From contig CALYLX010000143.1 in NCBI GenBank assembly GCA_944990035.1, forward strand, positions 744,001 through 808,000: DNA of 64,000 nt. The letters run 5' to 3'. Positions within the stretch are counted from its first letter, which is position 1. Every line of letters starts with the position of its first letter. Source of the stretch: Clitopilus passeckerianus. Taxonomy: Eukaryota > Basidiomycota > Agaricomycetes > Agaricales > Entolomataceae. Both the position numbers and the translations under genes were made by a program. The notes under the pieces were generated by a model. That model had not been told where the DNA came from. It ran no database searches and was given only the letters and a program-made list of their open reading frames with translations. Positions 1 through 11,960 of this stretch are shown piece by piece.

Positions 1-1261
1 TCCAGTTCCTATTCACTTTGATATCGGTGAGTGCCGCCGTGCTCCCAGGGCTGAGTGCTCCCTGATAGCCTCTGACGTTCAATTTAGGGCATCTATCCAG
101 CCGTGGTTTGCACTCTTTTGAATATTCAAGTGGTTTATCCCGAAGTTCAGCATCACAGCATCATGCAGCTTACTATCGCTCAATCGAACCGTTAAATCTG
201 GGGGATCATCGATTAGAACTGAATTATAGGGGACTTTCAAGGTTCAAATAAGAAAACTGAGAGATCAAACTTCGTCTACGTCATCCTTGCCGCCTCTCAA
301 CTCTTCCCAATCATTATCATAGCTAACACCCGCGGAACATTCTACCTACTTGACGGAGAAGGAGTTGTAAAAAGGCTGTGGCGTTCTATGAAGCCCTAGT
401 ATCGCCGACGTACTGCTGAAGTTACACGGGAAACCAGAGAAGGACATTGGGCTGAGATGGCGGGAGGTTCAGAGGAAGACCTACATAACGAACTCCTCTC
501 CTTCGTCCGTTACCTTCCTGTATATCCTTACGATGACAACGAGAGATGCAGTGACCTGAGCTCCGAAACAACCTGAGTGAGACTGTCCGGTGGATTGGAC
601 GAAATTTCAAATGATCCGGGAGTAGTCATGCAGAGGAACACGTTAGCTCCAGGTCGCAGAACATCACCACGAAGACCACGCACAATTGGAAGAAGTCTCG
701 GGTCCCGGGCACCTACCTTTTTCTGTGCAAAGGGACGAGCCAAATGCGGACAGACGGCTCTTGCCTCTCGTCACTCAGATTGTCGTTCTTACCATCCGAC
801 TAGATTTTGGTACGCAATCCTCTCACATCTCTCTTGCCCTTCAGCTAACGTGGCGAATCCCTGAAATCGGGATTAGTCGCAGGATGGAAGTCAGAGGATG
901 TTCTGTGTTTCAGGGAGAGCACCTGAACGTACGACTTAGGGCCTTCAACCACGGGCCACACTAAACCTCGCCGTTTGACAAGCAGTATAAGGTTGGTTGC
1001 GGAAGAATTATATGTCGCTATTCATGCGGTCATCTGTGGGGTCAGGAGAGCAGTGTTATTAGGCGCTAATTCTGGGTAGAGATAGATGCGAGTTTCTATA
1101 AATTGAGAAGAATTGTTGACTCCTGCTGACCTCAGGCGGCATTGAGGAGTTGTCGAGGCCGACGATTGGCCTCGACTTAGTGGCGTGTTCTTCAGGTGCT
1201 TCGGTTAGCAAAGCAGGGAGTTTGCTAACTGCAGGTACCGCATAATGATACCACGTCTGTT
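1..1261. other. 5' flank of the array, no gene recognised
   Basis: Only short overlapping open frames are present, none with a signal peptide, conserved motif or paralogue elsewhere in the window. I see no SSP exon, GATA palindrome or membrane-protein exon here. It is probably decayed array sequence from a preceding unit. Confidence 0.4.
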
Positions 1262-1734
1262 CATAAAGTACCACGGTAATTCGACATGGATGGAACGATT
1301 TGAAAGCGGATTTACGGGGATCGTATACGGATGATTATCACTGTAGGCGTAGATGAAATATCGGAGTGGCAATTGTGCCCGCATGCGGATTTATTCGAAC
1401 CAGGTATATAGCTAGCCATAGCTTGGTCGTAATCAAACGAAGCCAATAGACCATAGAGCTCAGTCGTCTGGACGGAATCTATAAAAGCCTTCCCCGTGCT
1501 CCCATGTGTTATCCTCTGGCTGAAATCTAGGTGAGTCTCTGCATATGAGCTCTCTATACGGCGTCCATACGGAATCGCCAGTGACACATCATGTAGGGAA
1601 CTCCGAGTTCGCGATAACTCGATATCAATCTCATTGGACGGGGAGTAGAGGATAGTAATCTCACTCGCCGACCTCCGACTCGGTCTATGGTGATCCAATC
1701 AGTACTCTCCCAAAGCCAGCCTACAGTATAAAAG
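1262..1734 (+). promoter_or_regulatory. SSP1 promoter: conserved upstream element and TATA box
   Basis: The upstream element starts with AGTACCACGGTAA near 1267 and continues with GGATTTACGGGGATCGTATA, a block found ahead of most SSP genes. A GGATAGTAATCTC motif follows near 1650. The TATA box TATAAAAG is at 1727-1734, 92 bp before the ATG, a spacing shared by the paralogues (78-105 bp). Confidence 0.65.
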
Positions 1735-1825
1735 CCCTACAGCGGACGATGTTTTAACAAACAACAATCTCCAGCCTCCGCCGTGCAGCTAGAAACCAGC
1801 CTTTCTTTCGAACCCACCATTAATC

Positions 1826-2132
1826 ATGAAGTTGCTCACTATCACTCTTGCTGCAACCCTTCTTTCCGCCGTCTCTGGTGCCCCGGGACTCAATCCCATC
1901 GAAGAATCGGCCATGATGAATAGAAGAACCTATATTCCGCCGGCAGCATACTGCAATTATCTCTGTGATCACTACGAGCATGGCTCGCCGGGGACATATG
2001 ACCCAACAGCAACCACCAAAGACGACCCGTAAGTTTTGAATTCATCTGAAACAACATTGTCCATCCATGGTTGACGCTCTCTAAAGTGGTAATTGCATTT
2101 GTCCCGATGGCGCCGCTTTCTGGGTGTCATGA
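1826..2132 (+). CDS. SSP1, small secreted cysteine-rich precursor
   Basis: Two exons, 1826-2028 and 2087-2132, joined by a 58-nt phase-2 intron (GTAAGT...AAAG), give an 82-residue precursor. Residues 1-18 form a signal peptide (MKLLTITLAATLL start, cleavage before APGLNP). A 16-residue pro-segment ends in NRR, a Kex2-like dibasic site where paralogues have KR. The mature peptide has four cysteines in the family pattern: AYCNYLC near its start, an HGSPGTYDP core, and CICPDG encoded by exon 2, ending FWVS. The exon model rests on agreement of splice sites and reading frame across 15 paralogues. It is expected to be exported through the secretory pathway and processed in the Golgi. I do not recognise a named family; effector, antimicrobial or signalling roles are all possible. 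Confidence 0.85.
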
Positions 2133-3415
2133 AATCAATCGTTAGCACAGATTAGATCCGTACACAACTTGCCCCTGCAATAATCTTCGCAACCGTTTCA
2201 ATTCCATCGAGTCGCCGACCCGGTTTGATCACTCAACACAAGACCACTTCATTTCGACTAAGATGAGAAAATGAACTTTAGTTATACTATGGAGATGGGA
2301 GCAAACGACTCGAGAGCCATGACTAGTCACCCAATCATGAACCGAACGGGTGAATGTTCTACGCTCTCGACGGTAGCAGAATGAACCGATCCGGTGCATT
2401 CAGTCCCACTACCCGCTGGGTTTACGTATAGTCCTGAGGAAAAGGATGTTAGGCGGGTAGCCTCTGACAATATTTCCCTGTTCACATCGTCAGTTCTCCA
2501 CTCCGGCGCTGGGATTCAAAAGGTCACCAAGGATCCCGAGGATAGATTGTCTTTGAGGATACATGCTAACTAGCTGACAGAACGAAGACCAAGAAAAATA
2601 GCTGAGATATGGGTTAGCTGGTGGTCGCCGAGGACCAAGACCACGAAGCCAGGTCCTAACAAAGTGACCAAATGAATCATGCTCATCCACCATCTCCCCA
2701 AATCGCGCTTCTCCAGCATGAAGGAGGATTCTCTTCCCCATATCGAGACGTGTAGGTTCGGATGTTTGCGCTTGTAGGCGAGAATGCCCTACTGAGAAGG
2801 TGTAAACATCAGGTATTGGAACATCAGGAGTGATACGCACTCTGGGAAGCCTCAGCTTTGGGAAACACGTCGTTCTCGGGAACATATTTCTCGGGTGATA
2901 TGCTCCTGGAAGCAGGCATAATTCCAGCGGGACCTTCGATCACGCCCACCAGGAGTGAGGAGCCTGCGCGAGGGAGTAGAAACAGGTGCGGCAATGGTAC
3001 CGGAAGTCGGTACCTATTCTATTAAAGCGGGATTTGAGAGATATGCGGTCGGGAACGACTCAAGACGTACGAAGAATGGCGCATCCCGGTTACCCACTCT
3101 AGCCTACATTCTCACCAACACAGCCCACACGTAGCAATGCGGGTGCGAGCTCAGCTTCTGGTTGGAGACTGTCACGGGATGTACGCGTCACGATTGACTT
3201 GGATATCCTGAGTACTGAGAGTCATCACCAGGTGTTCCCCGTATCTGTGCGTTCAAGGCGGAGGGTTGTGTTAGCTTCGTGAGGAGTGTGTGCACCTGAA
3301 TACTGAATATTGAATATTCGAACGTTGAAATTTGGAAGGCTAAACGGCGAGCAGTCGTCGTTTGGGACAAGAGTGGCAATGTGGCTATGCCAACTTACCG
3401 CATTTGGGCCAATGC
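2133..3415. other. SSP1 downstream block with an opposite-strand reading frame
   Basis: The first 100 bp carry the 3' flank shared by SSP genes (AAATCAGTC-TTAGCACAGA-TAGATC). On the minus strand at 2490-2885 a 131-codon frame stays open. Its middle, with MVDEHDSFGHFVRTWL, lines up with MVNEDDRFLSLVKSWA-like frames in the downstream blocks of SSP2-SSP5. This may be the best-preserved remnant of an ancestral gene, but I cannot name it and its ends are unclear. Confidence 0.35.
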
Positions 3416-3450
3416 CGAGATAAGATCCCAAAAAACTCTATCTTATCTCG
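3416..3450 (-). repeat. GATA palindrome, copy 1
   Basis: Perfect 11-bp arms CGAGATAAGAT and ATCTTATCTCG are separated by 13 bp. GTGGCTATGCC and GCATTTGGGCC lie on the left, so this copy is in minus orientation although SSP1 is on the plus strand. Confidence 0.75.
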
Positions 3451-4714
3451 GACATGAATTCTTTTTGGGAAGCCAACAAATCCTTCCCGAACCCGAATTC
3501 CTTTCCACAGTGACCCTCTCACGCTGATGTACAGGCGGCTATCCAAGAGTTCAAGTTCAAAGTAAACACTTCAACTTCCATCAGCCCCCTTTATTTCTGG
3601 ATGAATCAGGTTGAGATTCGTGCAGCATGTGGAATCAAACTATCCGGAACTCTAGCAAGGACGTGGCTCGCTAGGCAATTAAACGAGCAATGTGAGGCAA
3701 GCTACCACGCTGTCGTTTATGTCTTCAAACGCCTTGGCCTCACAAACCCTTCAGGCCTTGGATATCTCTCTAGGCCATAGCTGGAAATTGATAACTGGCA
3801 TGGCGATCACCGTTGCCACTCTCCCTCTATATCTCGACACGCTGATCATGGCTCAGGCAACACATATGGTGTACTGGCGCTCTTGCCGTACTTCTCAGAA
3901 CGGCATGGTGTAATCCCTCTCGTAGGTCGCTTGCTCTGCGAAGTACTCAGCTGTTACCTGCTTATATCTATTTTCTAGACTCCCGGGCTGTCTTTGAGGT
4001 GCTTGGTCAACTCAAAATGAGGCCGATCCGAAGGTGGCATTGGCCTGTGGACTTCTCATACCCTCTGCCTAACCGCTTTTGTAACACGTCCACGACACTT
4101 TGCTTGTATGAGAGTTTGACGCCGTCGTACCTCACGAACTTCTCCCTTGATTATTCATGGAGGACCCGAGCAGCATGTTTCCTGACTGAACTAAAATTAG
4201 AACGGCGGGCGCGGCTGGGAAGGACTCAGGTTGACATTACAGACTTGTAAGTGAGCTCCTTAGGTTGACTCGTCATGGAGCTAGTTTCTTAGTCCTTTGC
4301 TCAGGGCGGCCGTTATGTTGGAGATGTACCCAGATCGATAACGGGGCTCTTGCCTACTCGACTCCTTGCCTATGTTATTCCTCCAGTCGCCCCCAACTAC
4401 TAAACTAATCGTCGACCACTCCGAAGAGAGCACCCAGTGCCTTGACTTGTCGAGACCTGTGATTGGCTTTGGCTGGCCTGGTAGTTGGCCGCCTTGTCAG
4501 CCGGCTGGTTGACACGCATGGCGCAAGAGAGCTGTCAGCCACCCATTAACCGGCCCGACTGGCTGAATGCATGGATGGGGAGATACAGATGTGGTGGTTC
4601 TGTCATAATTCTTTAGTCATGGCGGAGAAGCCTGGTCGTATGTTCTTCGGATGCAAGGTTAGCAAGGTACGGTATTGTTCAGCTGTAGGTATTGCGTAAT
4701 GATACCCTGTCTAA
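3451..4714. other. Spacer between GATA copy 1 and the SSP2 promoter
   Basis: Short open frames at 3692-3913 and 3999-4250 show no recognisable domain. The stretch around 4070-4210 has diverged counterparts near 12730, 29100 and 34080, so it is array sequence rather than a unique gene. Confidence 0.35.
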
Positions 4715-5191
4715 CCATGAAGTACCACGGTAACCTGTCCCGGATGAAGGGATTGCGAAAGCAGATACTCGGGCGTCGTATATGGATTAGTATCACCGTG
4801 GGCGTAGATGAATTATCGGCGTGCCTATCACTACCACTTACAGACTTGGTTAATGCTGGTAAATAATGAAGCATAGCTTGACCATAATTCAACAATACCG
4901 ACGAATCACGAGTCATAAAGCTCAACCATTTCGATAGAATCTATAAACGACTTCCCTGCGCTCGTGTCTGTTGTTCTATGGCTGACATTGAAGTGAATCT
5001 CAGGATGTGCTAGGGTACCCATCGGGACTCGCCGGTATGTTACACCTCCTGTTGGGAACTCCGAGTTCGTGATAACTCAATATTAGTATCACTGGACGGG
5101 GAGTAGAGGATAGTAATCTCTTGCGCTGACATCCGAGTAGATCTACGGTGGTTCACCTATACTCTCTCAACGCCGCCCTAGAGTATAAAAG
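4715..5191 (+). promoter_or_regulatory. SSP2 promoter: conserved upstream element and TATA box
   Basis: AGTACCACGGTAACCTGTC at 4721 is followed by CGTCGTATATGG, a GGATAGTAATCTC motif near 5110, and TATAAAAG at 5184-5191, 105 bp before the ATG. Confidence 0.65.
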
Positions 5192-5288
5192 CTCAAGTCG
5201 TGACAGCAAACGAAGTACCAACAACCAGGAATCTAGAACCTCCACTGTGCAGCTATAAACCAGTTTTCTGTTGAATTCGCCATTCATC

Positions 5289-5588
5289 ATGAGGTTCCTT
5301 ACTATCACCCTCGCCGCAACTCTTTTTTCGATGGTCTCCGCTGCTCCGGGACTCAATCCAATCGCAGAATCCGCCATGGTTAACAAACGGACCAATATTC
5401 CGCCTGAATACCTGTGCTACTATTTTTGCGATTCTGGTGGGCATGGCGCGTATACATATGACTCAACAGTAGACGGATCAACACACAGGTAAGCTGAATT
5501 CATATATGAGACGACATCACCCATGGCTGAGGATTTGTAAAGTTGGAATTGCTTTTGCGCCGACGGTTGGAAGACCTGGGTTGGTTGA
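5289..5588 (+). CDS. SSP2, small secreted cysteine-rich precursor
   Basis: Exons 5289-5488 and 5543-5588 (54-nt intron, GTAAGC donor) encode 81 residues. The frame is open six codons upstream, but the ATG at 5289 is chosen because it gives the MRFLTITLAATLF signal peptide aligned to all paralogues. KR sits at residues 33-34. The mature peptide has YLCYYFCDSGGHG and ends with NCFCADG and TWVG. It shares the THSWNCFCA exon junction with SSP8, suggesting a common recent ancestor. Confidence 0.85.
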
Positions 5589-7663
5589 AATCGGTCATTA
5601 GCACAGACTAGATCTGTACATAACTCTCTCGTGTAATCATCTATATTCGCAAGAATTTCGATCTCCATGACCTCGTCCCCTCGTTTGATCACTGAACGCA
5701 AGACTCCTTCAAAGTGGGATGATCGGATGAACTGTAATTGCGCTATAGGATAGACGTCTCAAGGGCCTAAGCTCATCCAAGAATGAACCGAGCCTCCAGG
5801 CATCCTACGTGCTCGACGGCGGTGGAATGGACCAACGGTGACCTGGCCCTGGAGGTGCATTCCAGTCCCACTACCCGCGGGGGTGACGCCTTGGTTCTGA
5901 GGAACAAGAGATTATTCTAGATCCAACGACCATTCAGAGGGACACATACCCAAGAGCTTGCTCGATTGAGTAACGGTCTCCACAGCCATTTTCCTGAATG
6001 CCCACGAGGTGACGTGGGCAGAATTAAGAGTCTAAGCTCGATAGCGTGATGGGGCCCATCCCGTACGCTGGACGAAACGAAACGACAAACAATCCCATAG
6101 AGGGGAGTGAATGGGCATCTAAGTTTGATAACCATGCGATAGGGAGCGTCCTTCGGAAGTAATACGAGAAGATGGACCTCTAGGTACGGTCCCACCCCGA
6201 ACTACGGCTGGATGTTCAAAACTTCGAGGGCAGGCAGTTGAAGGTCACAGGTGAGTGACGGCAGCCAAGACGGATAAGAAACATCGCCGTGCTCGTAGGC
6301 CGACAAATCTCGTGTCGACTAGAAGTTTTGGAGGTCGGTTTCATTAGTCTGTATAGATCTGACACAGACGTACTAGTAGATGAAGACATCGGGAATAGGT
6401 TCTCCGAATGTTGCCCTCCCACTCCGTCAACATCAGCTCTCATTCGTAACCATCGTTTTCGGTAGACAGAACAACCCTCTGCCGGGTGAACCGACTATGC
6501 CTGGCGTAGATGAGCTATACAATGAAATTTCTCAGTTTTGAACATAGAACTAGAGAGCTATACCATCTCTTACCCATAAGTCCGGCCGTGCGAGGCAGGT
6601 TCATTACAGTCGGCCGAGGATGTTGACGAATCCAGGCATCCTATGCAGAGAAGACTGTTCTATGTAATCGGATGAGCAACGCAAAGATCCACGAGAGCAT
6701 TTGAATAAGAACTTACCCGATACCATTTCGTACCCTATTATCCATTGGCAAGGAGAAGGTGTATTGAGATGCTCCTTCCGAAGGTCGAGGTCATCGTTGC
6801 TCCCAGCTTCATCCGCCTCCTCACCTCCCAGTGTTGGGGTACCAACGAACGTCCTTCCATATCATCGAGGTCAAGACGATATACCCATAATGGAAGAAGC
6901 CCAATGGCTGTGGGGTTATACTGGGTTGGCCATGAGGGCGAGCGCGATGGGGTGACGACGGCCAGAAAGTGGGGATATGTGGCCGTTTCTCGAGGATAGA
7001 TCATTCTGATGATGGCGGTGACAATGTCTAGGGAGGAGGCGTAAACGCGAAAAAAGTAACCCTGGAAAACACGTTAGCTGGAGTTCGCAAAACACTACAA
7101 GAAACGTACCAAAAGCGGCCCAGATTTCCACCGAATTCAGAACACGATCATCCTTGTCCAGCACCTTGCAAGCAGCGCGTTCACAGACTAAGACTTTGAG
7201 GTTCGGATAGTTGTTGCAGAAGACGCCAGCGCCAGACCTTGGAATACCACCATGACCAGGTAGTTGTGAGCGGCGCGGCCGTAAAAAACTTGTCGTGACT
7301 CGTGGCGCTTTGCGGCGGTATCCCTCAAGTTCCACTCTCCTAAAAGCGCACCAAGAGAGCCACGGAGAGTGAGGAGATGATGCAGAGCCAGAGGCAAATT
7401 CCATGGCGATACGAAAAATGGGGACCATTCTTACTATGACGAGGTTAGAGAGGGAAGAAGTCGGGAGGACGGCAACGTACAATGTGAAGACGAGTCATCC
7501 AGCTACCCACACTTTATGCTGGTCAAGATAGTCCTCACATGCCACATTCTGTAGCATGATGTATGCTTCGTGGGTGGTTAGTATTGTGTCCTTGATGGAG
7601 GTGGAGGATTCGAGAATTATTGATGTGTGTTGACATCGACTTCCAGAAGAGAATAGGTTTCCA
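5589..7663. other. SSP2 downstream block with decayed opposite-strand exons
   Basis: This block is homologous to those after SSP3, SSP4 and SSP5. On the minus strand at about 6740-7480 there is a 188-codon frame. It contains a KVLDKDDRVLNSVEIWAAFG segment followed by a GTACGT donor and a pyrimidine-flanked CAG acceptor about 50 nt on, then a RVYASSLDIVTAII segment. The same exon-intron-exon arrangement recurs in the other copies, some with stops, so an ancestral spliced minus-strand gene is likely. I do not recognise the family. Confidence 0.4.
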
Positions 7664-7696
7664 AGATAAGATTGGTCTGTTATCGGATCTTATCTC
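7664..7696 (+). repeat. GATA palindrome, copy 2
   Basis: AGATAAGAT and ATCTTATCTC arms are 14-15 bp apart. TGTGTTGACATCGACTTCC precedes them and CCCAAATGTGGAAAGTCGGC follows, which defines the plus orientation. It lies about 180 bp upstream of the opposite-strand frame ending at 7482. Confidence 0.75.
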
Positions 7697-8530
7697 CTCT
7701 GAGCCCAAATGTGGAAAGTCGGCATGGCCACTCGGCCCTCGGGCGCTTTGCCTCTGTGACCGTCACCACCAAACGACCACGGAAGGATTGCCTTCGTCTT
7801 GCTGCTTCCAATTCTCCTCCGCTCTGATGTTGCGGCTGCTGAACTCACTCATGGGCTACAATCGCTCGCCTTGGCAACCAACCCTTACTTTTCAAGAAGC
7901 TTACAGAACAGAATGATGCGCCGACTACGTCAAGAGGGAAAGGTTCTGTGGTACACGGGCGCCGACTCTGCCTCTTTCTGCCTCCCAGATCACGTTCACT
8001 GTCCTCATCCCGAAGGCACAATAACGCAACTTAACAGTATGGGGGAGAACATCACTCAGGCTGCCCCGCCAATTTTGGCCAATTTACGTTCAAGAACCCA
8101 TCTCAAGCATCGCAGCTCTCCTCTCCGCATAACCAAGACAACGTAACGAATAGCCTCTGGTTCCTCTACTGGATGTGCATATTTGAGGCGGCAAGGCTCT
8201 ACAGAGCGTATGGAGGCATCGGATCGTTCTTTTTCTCGTGGCTTGTCATGATGTAGACTCACAAGAGTTGGCGAGGTCCTTTCCAGAGCGCTATTTCTAG
8301 GCGGACTGATTGTTCGAGGTCAGTAGTAGGGAGTGCGAGACGCTGGTCGCTCGAATATGTGCTAGCGTCTCTTCCGAACTTGTTTTAATTCAACTTTCAT
8401 CACCATTCATAGGCGATCCCTTTGAGACTTCGGTGATTGGCCATCTTGGAAGTGACGGCAGGTCTGCATCTATTTCACCTTCGGCTACGCACAAGATCTA
8501 GTTCTGACGAATTACCTCCCCGACAAATAT
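7697..8530. other. Spacer after GATA copy 2
   Basis: No SSP exon follows before the membrane-protein pseudogene, so this repeat unit has lost its SSP gene or never had one. Short frames at 7620-8146 show no recognisable features. Confidence 0.35.
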
Positions 8531-8961
8531 CTGCATTCATCGCTTCCTCTTGACTATGACTAGAGCGGTCATGACCCGCAAGCCCCTTAACAAGGTGTAT
8601 GGGGAGATGGTGAGCGCAGGAAGAAAGTATATCTCAGATATTCTTCCTCCCACCAAATGTAGGGCACGAAAGCTGCCACATTATATGTCATCCAATCTGT
8701 TATTGACCTTTTGTTCCATCGATGAATATTGTCCATGAAGAGCTCACCCAACGTTGGGAGCACTTTACCTTGCGGATAGACATCCGCATTCATCATCTTG
8801 CCTTGACTGGAGCGGCCCTAACTCGTGGCGCCCTCAACAATATGTACGGGGAGACGGTAAGCGCAGGGGAAAACTATGTCCCAGAGAGTCTTCCTTCAGC
8901 ACAATTCAGGGCGAACGCCGCTGGATTACACCTCTTCCAATCGGTACTTGATCCATGAATA
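8531..8961 (+). repeat. Diverged 252-bp tandem duplication
   Basis: The stretch beginning CTGCATTCATC at 8531 recurs as CCGCATTCATC at 8783. Matching marks inside each copy are GTATGGGGAGATGGTGAGCG against GTACGGGGAGACGGTAAGCG, and AGGGCACG against AGGGCGAAC. Each copy is roughly 200-250 bp. It lies just beyond the 3' end of the membrane-protein pseudogene. Confidence 0.6.
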
Positions 8962-10322
8962 TTATGAATGAATTGTACTAAGGATACTCGTCCTCTGTTC
9001 ATTGGGGAATATCGCTTGAAGATTCAGGAGCAGGCAAACAAGGGCGGGGTACGTGCCCTATTCCCAGTATCGTAAGGAAAGTGTACAGTCTGAGGCTAAA
9101 GAACACTCACCGAGATTGTAGTGAATAAGATTTGAGCTAAATTTACCCAATCTATCAGTCGCACACGGGGCTCATTGACGGAAACGACGAGCAAGACTGT
9201 GTACACTAGCTACGCTCAGGGGAATTGAATGTGCCTTCGCAATAAAGTGGTCATGATACGTACCTGGGCTAGACAGTACGCAGAGCCAGACTCAATTAGA
9301 AAGATCAAGATCCTCTGCGCTCTCGTTACTCTTGCCTGTTCCATCCCCAGATCTACCTTAATGAATCTCCGGTGTAACCTGTTCGGGCCGAATTGAGCTT
9401 AGTTCGAGGCACTGGAAGATTTGTTGAGGCGCTACAGGTCGTACCGGAGTTTAGACCTATCAGCCCGGTAGCCGTCAGGTTACACCATAGGGAGGCACAC
9501 ATGAACAAGTATTCGAATTCAGGGTGAAAGCCTGTCAAAATATTATTCCGCCACACAATGTCTTCCTGGTACTTTGCCACAAATAACAATCCTGCCACTG
9601 ATCGAGGGGTTAGCAACGCATATCGTAGCCATTCAACGATGAGTAACTTACCAGCAGCTACTATCCAAGGTATGACTAAAAGTGCCTTGATCCAAGTACG
9701 ACGCCATATTGCGAGCGTCCGGTACACTATCACGAGGTCACTAAGGAGGGTCTGCGTTATAGCGATGCTTAGTTGCTCAATGACGGACTTGGAATCATTG
9801 ATCTGCTGTGCATACCAGAAGTATCTGAAGAGTTGCAAAGCTTTGACTCCACTTCGCCCCTCTCCGGCTTTGAACGGACGCGCAGGGATTTTGGTGGGAT
9901 CCCAACCCAAATAGCTGCATTTGGGCCCATGAACACTTATAATTGGGCCTAATGTCTAGCCATGCAGCTATTCCTTGCGCAAGACAATACCCCATAAGCA
10001 GAATCAAAACCGTAGACGTCACGGACAAGAAAATCCAAGACGGGGTACTCCGCCCCGGTCGTAGTCTTTCTCATCTCGTCATTATAGATGGTAAGACGGC
10101 AGAGGATTTAACTGGGGCTTACCGGAAGATATATGTTGACAGGCATGCCAATGCGAAGGTAAAGCCTGCGGATCTTCGATTAGTAAGTTTTTATCTAACT
10201 TATGGGTCAACTTCTGGAGACCCACCAAAACACCCAAAGAACATGGCCAAGTACACAGGGCTAATAGTGTTGGTCCAGTCGATTGGTGTGCCGCCGAGGA
10301 AACCGTAATTCATCGTAGGCAT
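8962..10322 (-). pseudogene. Seven-helix membrane protein paralogue A, disrupted
   Basis: Eight exons can be matched to paralogue C: 10226-10322, 10123-10165, 9816-10065, 9652-9751, 9445-9597, 9264-9378, 9111-9209 and 8962 to about 9015. Lengths of exons 1, 2, 4 and 6 (97, 43, 100, 115 nt) are identical to paralogue C. Hallmarks remain, such as SDLVIVYRTLAIW after helix 3 and LIESGSAYCLAQ in helix 6. Two lesions are visible. Exon 5 is 4 nt shorter than in C, which shifts the frame into a stop in exon 6. The last intron acceptor reads CAA where B and C have CAG. It is therefore a probable pseudogene, unless alternative splicing rescues it. Confidence 0.7.
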
Positions 10323-11929
10323 ATCTTCGATTCGCTATCAGTCAATTGCTTGGGCGGCATTTATATAGAGGTAGATCCGAACCTCGCCAAGTCATCGTGA
10401 TACTAGTAGATGAAAGAATTGTTTCCCCGTTGCAGAGCAGTGACAGGATAGCATGACGGGCAAATCCCAATCTGATGATTCCCACAGAGATGGGTTCCAT
10501 CAGGCGTAGATCATACTCCTGGACCAATCAGGACTGTCCAGTCACCCTTCGATTTTATCAGACCCTCAGTACTTACGCACATCTTCTCACCTCACCAAAA
10601 GACCCGCATGACCGAGAAGACCAGCCGAGGATGGACGTGGGACGAATACATTGGCTATACACCGAAATATCGGCATAAATCAAAACCAAAAGAAGATGAT
10701 GGAGAAGGACTATGGATTGCATGCCGTATCAGCACCAGGTTACAAAAGGATGGTATCGAAGAAATCTTCCCAACGCTGTGTGTTTCTCCCCTTGCACCGG
10801 AGACGTCCTTAGATTCAACCGGTATGGCAAATTCCAATGGTGGTGGTTTGCAGGACATTTGTAGCAAATGCAAGGGAACGCATGCCCTGTTCAAGCAGCG
10901 TTGCAGAAGGCAAATAGACCTTCGGAACGGAAAGTCGGCGTATCCAGATAAGAAGAAAACGGAGAAGAGAGAGGATAGATAGGCAGAGAACCACGAGATG
11001 GGGTTAAAACCACAGCTGATAGAGTACCAAATGCACTCTGGTGCCTAGTGAGGTTTAGGGAAATCATCGGGGAGGATAGATGGTCCGACCAATATGATGA
11101 TCGACGAGGACTCGGAGGGATGGTGAAAGCCCGAAAAGTAGGACTAAGAAACGTGTGAGATGTAGTTCGCTGATTTGATTACCACGAGAAAACATACCGA
11201 TAGTCTCCATCGAAGCTACCTAGCCTTTTGTCAAACACGGAAAGCAACCATTCCTACCCGTCGCCTTCCCTACACTACTTCCGCAGCACGAAGCGTGGAC
11301 TTCATGCCCTACGCCAAGAATTTGAGACCTGGGTAGCGGCCGTCGTGAACGCCAGCATCCTGCTCCTAACTAATCAGATCCATATGTTGGAATAACGCCA
11401 TGAACACGTACCTGTGGAGACGTAGGCGTGAACAAGCTTTTCGTGGCTCGTCGTGCTTGACAACCCTCCTGAAAGCGTACCGGGAAAGCCCACCATGAGC
11501 GAAGAGGCGAAGGAGGAGGGTAGTCACGGCGGTAATACCAGAGGTCTATAACTAATCGTAAGGCAAGGTTAGATATGGCAGCCATCGCAAGAGACGCAGA
11601 ACGTACGGCAAGAAGGTGGGTCCTCTGGTTACCGAGTCCTGCCCTTCCGTCATCGACATAGTATCAGCATGCTCTCTCGGGTGATGTATGTGACATGCTC
11701 AGAGGCAGGCGTGCAGCTTCTCGCGTCTGTCCATTAAAGGGAATTGGTTTCGTGAGGAGGTTTGGCACCTAAATGGCCACGAATGCATGCCTCGTGGTGA
11801 ACCATGGAGTGGCGAGCCGAGAAAAGAGGAAACAGGCATATTCGGAGCAAGGCCATTGAGGACGAGGTGGAGGAGGAATCAAGTTGGAGAATAGCTGATG
11901 CGTGTGCTGACATCAGTTTCTGCCGTCCA
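10323..11929. other. Intergenic stretch with a decayed downstream-block copy
   Basis: A plus-strand frame at 10608-10982 (about 124 codons, lysine-rich, with CSKCKGTHALFKQRC) is open but has no start context, splice pattern or paralogue I can see. From about 11080 to 11600 the minus strand resembles the block downstream of SSP2-SSP5 (PLRSWWAFPVRFQE segment), so this is a repeat unit without its SSP gene. Confidence 0.35.
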
Positions 11930-11960
11930 AGATAAGATCAATTTTTTCGGATCTTATCTC
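11930..11960 (+). repeat. GATA palindrome, copy 3
   Basis: AGATAAGATC and GATCTTATCTC arms flank an AATTTTTTCG centre. GTGTGCTGACATCAG lies before it and GGCCTAAGGCGG after, giving plus orientation. Confidence 0.75.

Noticed and set aside
20..60. Possible signal-peptide remnant of an SSP gene at the window start
   Set aside because: CCGTGCTCCCAGGGCTGAG only loosely resembles the CTGCTCCGGGACTCAAT stretch of SSP genes, and no other SSP motif is nearby.
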